From: Gammaproteobacteria bacterium
GTDB lineage: Bacteria; Pseudomonadota; Gammaproteobacteria; Pseudomonadales; Pseudohongiellaceae
Direction: 5' to 3'
Length of the DNA stretch: 35,392 nt
Assembly: GCA_008081045.1 (NCBI GenBank)
Contig: VMDC01000005.1
Coordinates: 1 to 35,392, forward strand
Below are positions 34,401-35,392 of the stretch, piece by piece. The translations under genes were made by a program, and so were the position numbers. How positions within the stretch are numbered: the stretch's first letter is position 1; every line of letters starts with the position of its first letter. Below the pieces are notes generated by a model. The model was given only the letters and a program-made list of their open reading frames with translations, ran no database searches and was not told the DNA's origin.

Positions 34401-35392
34401 GAAGTGGCTTTTCGCGTAGAACCTTCTCAGCCTGACTCAGGCTGGATGGCCCGACTGACCAGTGAGTCAGTACAGGGTCAGGTGATCATCCCTTATGACA
34501 GTGACTACTACCTGCAGGTCGACCTTGATTATCTCTACCTGCCGGGGGAAGAGGCGCCAACTCAGGCCGATCCGGCGCTGTCCGGAACAGAGGTGTCGAT
34601 GCCGATGAGCGAGAATCCCGATTCCGATGAGCCTGAAACCGATCCGCTCGAGAATCTTGATCCGAGGGAGCTTCCGCTGATGCGCTTTGAGACTGATCAG
34701 TTCAGGATCGGTGAGAGCGAATACGGCAGCTGGGCTTTTACTCTCACGCCGACCGGGATAGGCGCAGAGTTTCATGACATTAATTTTGATTTCAGAGGGT
34801 TGCGCTTGGGCAGAGACAGCCTGGATGACAGCATTGAGTTTCTGGAGCCGCACTTCAGCTGGTTCTACGACGGGGTGCAGCACAGCAGTGAACTCACTGG
34901 CGTTCTGATCGCTGATGACATCAGTGGCGTGCTGGAAGCCAATGGCTATGCCCCCAGCGTTCAAAGCAATCAGGCTGTGTTCGTGACCGAAGTGAGATGG
35001 CCCGGGTCTCCCGCGTTTTTCTCTAACGATCACCTGGGTGGTCGGATCGACATGCGGGTGACTGATGGTCGCTTCCTGCGCGACTCAGGCAGTGGGGGTG
35101 CGCTGCGGCTGGTGAGCTTCATCAATCTGTCTGCGATTTTTCAGCGTCTGCGTTTCAGTGATGATTTGCTACGCAGCGGCCTGGCATTTGACGAAATTAC
35201 CGGGCAGTTTGATCTCTCTGATGGCCTGCTGCAAATTACGGACCGGCTGGTCATCTCGGGACCAAGCAGCCTTTACCAGATTGTCGGAGAGGTGGACCTG
35301 GCGGAGGAGACTGTGCAAGGGGAAATGACCGTGACTTTGCCGGTCAGCAACAATCTTCCGTGGATAGGGCTGTTAAGCGCCAATATCCCTTT
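31494..35392 (+). CDS. yhdP: YhdP-like AsmA-family giant protein, 3' truncated
   Basis: This very large protein has an N-terminal membrane anchor (LLLLLIVALIALAAYV, residues 12-27) followed by a long beta-rich periplasmic repeat region, as in YhdP/TamB-type AsmA proteins that help lipids reach the outer membrane. The frame, starting at ATG 31494, is open to the window end (about 1299 codons, no stop). It reads GLPVAIGSVAGEFSGFNPVLLLSDLQL, the conserved AsmA/YhdP opening. The last visible stretch, TVTLPVSNNLPWIGLLSANIP, is typical of the C-terminal YhdP domain, so a short tail is missing. The start lacks a good Shine-Dalgarno; a GTG at 31452 in the same frame is an alternative. It follows rng as expected in Pseudomonas-like order. 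Confidence 0.93.
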   Translation, partial: MITALIKKLYEQLLLLLIVALIALAAYVSLGRQFMPAISSYTAFLEEQIAQRTGLPVAIGSVAGEFSGFNPVLLLSDLQLAIDDSAESPALEFSEARIALDMGRSIWQRRWVLDEFVIRNLRIDLTQSADGSWQLSGVATPGSNDPVDLNALYQTFLSFNQLELQGVAINVHPRNGDSFGFVQGTASVRNQGQNHYLHVNASLEGNPEPLTVSFEVQGSALDQASGMLHVLVPQADYSRVFAGQELGALAILGLEGSGQAWIGIEAGQLSDATAEFDIPSLTVGGQGAEQDRQPESEQLGLTDLKGLARLSRRSGESAWELALANMSMTYRTDSWQSFNARLLFAPDQLLTIAADHLDLGLLARLAGDSGILPDATEADLKGFNPDGSLQNVNLSLPISETESRPLTLRTNIADLQLESVRNSPNLWGMDGFVELEFDRSAQQLTGVAEVNSTDFSMNIPSTFTRVWDYSRVNGRLHIDVSMANGQVVKLASDRIVAESDALDGSVRFTSITERFADGSRDARLDLMVGADRIEGSQKSLYLPDGPNISDNLRNTMEFLERALIDGQVYNSGILYRGSTVSGSDAMSKTFQSFWQLSDGQINFSDDWPNLEALTATVQTDDDNIDITVDSGSSLGLQFETATGAVRRDAASRNWLTVLGSATGETSSALEYLRVAPVGDGLKNALASWQSQGAVAGDLSLSIPLDQPEADTAVHLELLLEENDLIISDYDLDISQLSGSVIYDSEAGFEPTELTGQMFGGSMEATLSSVQEQGALASIVVEGTGVTSPQAMIEWPRQNEFVRSLLANMAGDFAYEAVIRMHQAAARESGSELEIRSDLRGVTMDLPPPYGKQAESVAPLDLHIQFEEGRQQSAGSLGDSLRFTLNQPVDEPTRGLVMLGQQSGSLDPLAESLPPGLSILGDFDRFELEPWVEFISGMSDGAQSDSELDQTIAFADIRADVFSLYGEELPEVAFRVEPSQPDSGWMARLTSESVQGQVIIPYDSDYYLQVDLDYLYLPGEEAPTQADPALSGTEVSMPMSENPDSDEPETDPLENLDPRELPLMRFETDQFRIGESEYGSWAFTLTPTGIGAEFHDINFDFRGLRLGRDSLDDSIEFLEPHFSWFYDGVQHSSELTGVLIADDISGVLEANGYAPSVQSNQAVFVTEVRWPGSPAFFSNDHLGGRIDMRVTDGRFLRDSGSGGALRLVSFINLSAIFQRLRFSDDLLRSGLAFDEITGQFDLSDGLLQITDRLVISGPSSLYQIVGEVDLAEETVQGEMTVTLPVSNNLPWIGLLSANIP

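Overview
This window is a chromosomal segment of a gammaproteobacterium. Three things point there: the protein families, the gene order, and diderm-specific genes (lolB and a YhdP-like AsmA-family protein). From memory, two blocks follow the order known in Pseudomonas-like genomes: lolB-ispE-tRNA-Gln-prs-rplY-pth-ychF-tRNA-Met beside hemA-prfA-prmC-moeB, and gatB-gatA-gatC beside mreB-mreC-mreD-maf-rng-yhdP. The accessory left part suggests a marine or salt-exposed heterotroph, because it carries a glucosylglycerate (compatible solute) cassette. No plasmid, phage, IS transposase or CRISPR array is visible.

Layout. (1) 1-2076, plus strand: the 3' part of a CoA-acylating methylmalonate-semialdehyde dehydrogenase gene, then a small unknown lipoprotein. 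(2) 2098-5919, minus strand: a tight three-gene operon for glucosyl-3-phosphoglycerate phosphatase, glucosyl-3-phosphoglycerate synthase and a GH13_18 glucosylglycerate phosphorylase. Together these could make glucosylglycerate and recover it as glucose-1-phosphate and glycerate. (3) 6167-8470, minus: a molybdenum hydroxylase large subunit of the CoxL form II type, with no partner subunits nearby. (4) 8681-17372, minus: the housekeeping block lolB/TPR-ispE-tRNA-Gln-prs-rplY-pth-ychF, an added exported M20 peptidase, and tRNA-Met. (5) 17642-23104, plus: hemA-prfA-prmC-moeB, then rhlB. (6) 23113-26350, minus: gatC-gatA-gatB. (7) 26679 to the end, plus: mreB-mreC-mreD-maf-rng and a YhdP-like giant protein cut by the window edge.

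How the genes work together. The core supports translation (tRNAs, RF1 and its methylase, Pth, L25, GatCAB, YchF), tetrapyrrole, isoprenoid and PRPP supply, the rod-shape system, RNA decay (RhlB, RNase G) and the outer membrane (LolB, YhdP). The items most worth a second look are the glucosylglycerate synthesis-plus-phosphorolysis operon, the orphan CoxL-like gene, an apparent ATC start codon for mreC, an 83-bp palindromic element between tRNA-Gln and prs, and a terminator plus hairpin between prs and rplY. I do not see clear evidence for a wholly new defence or mobile system.
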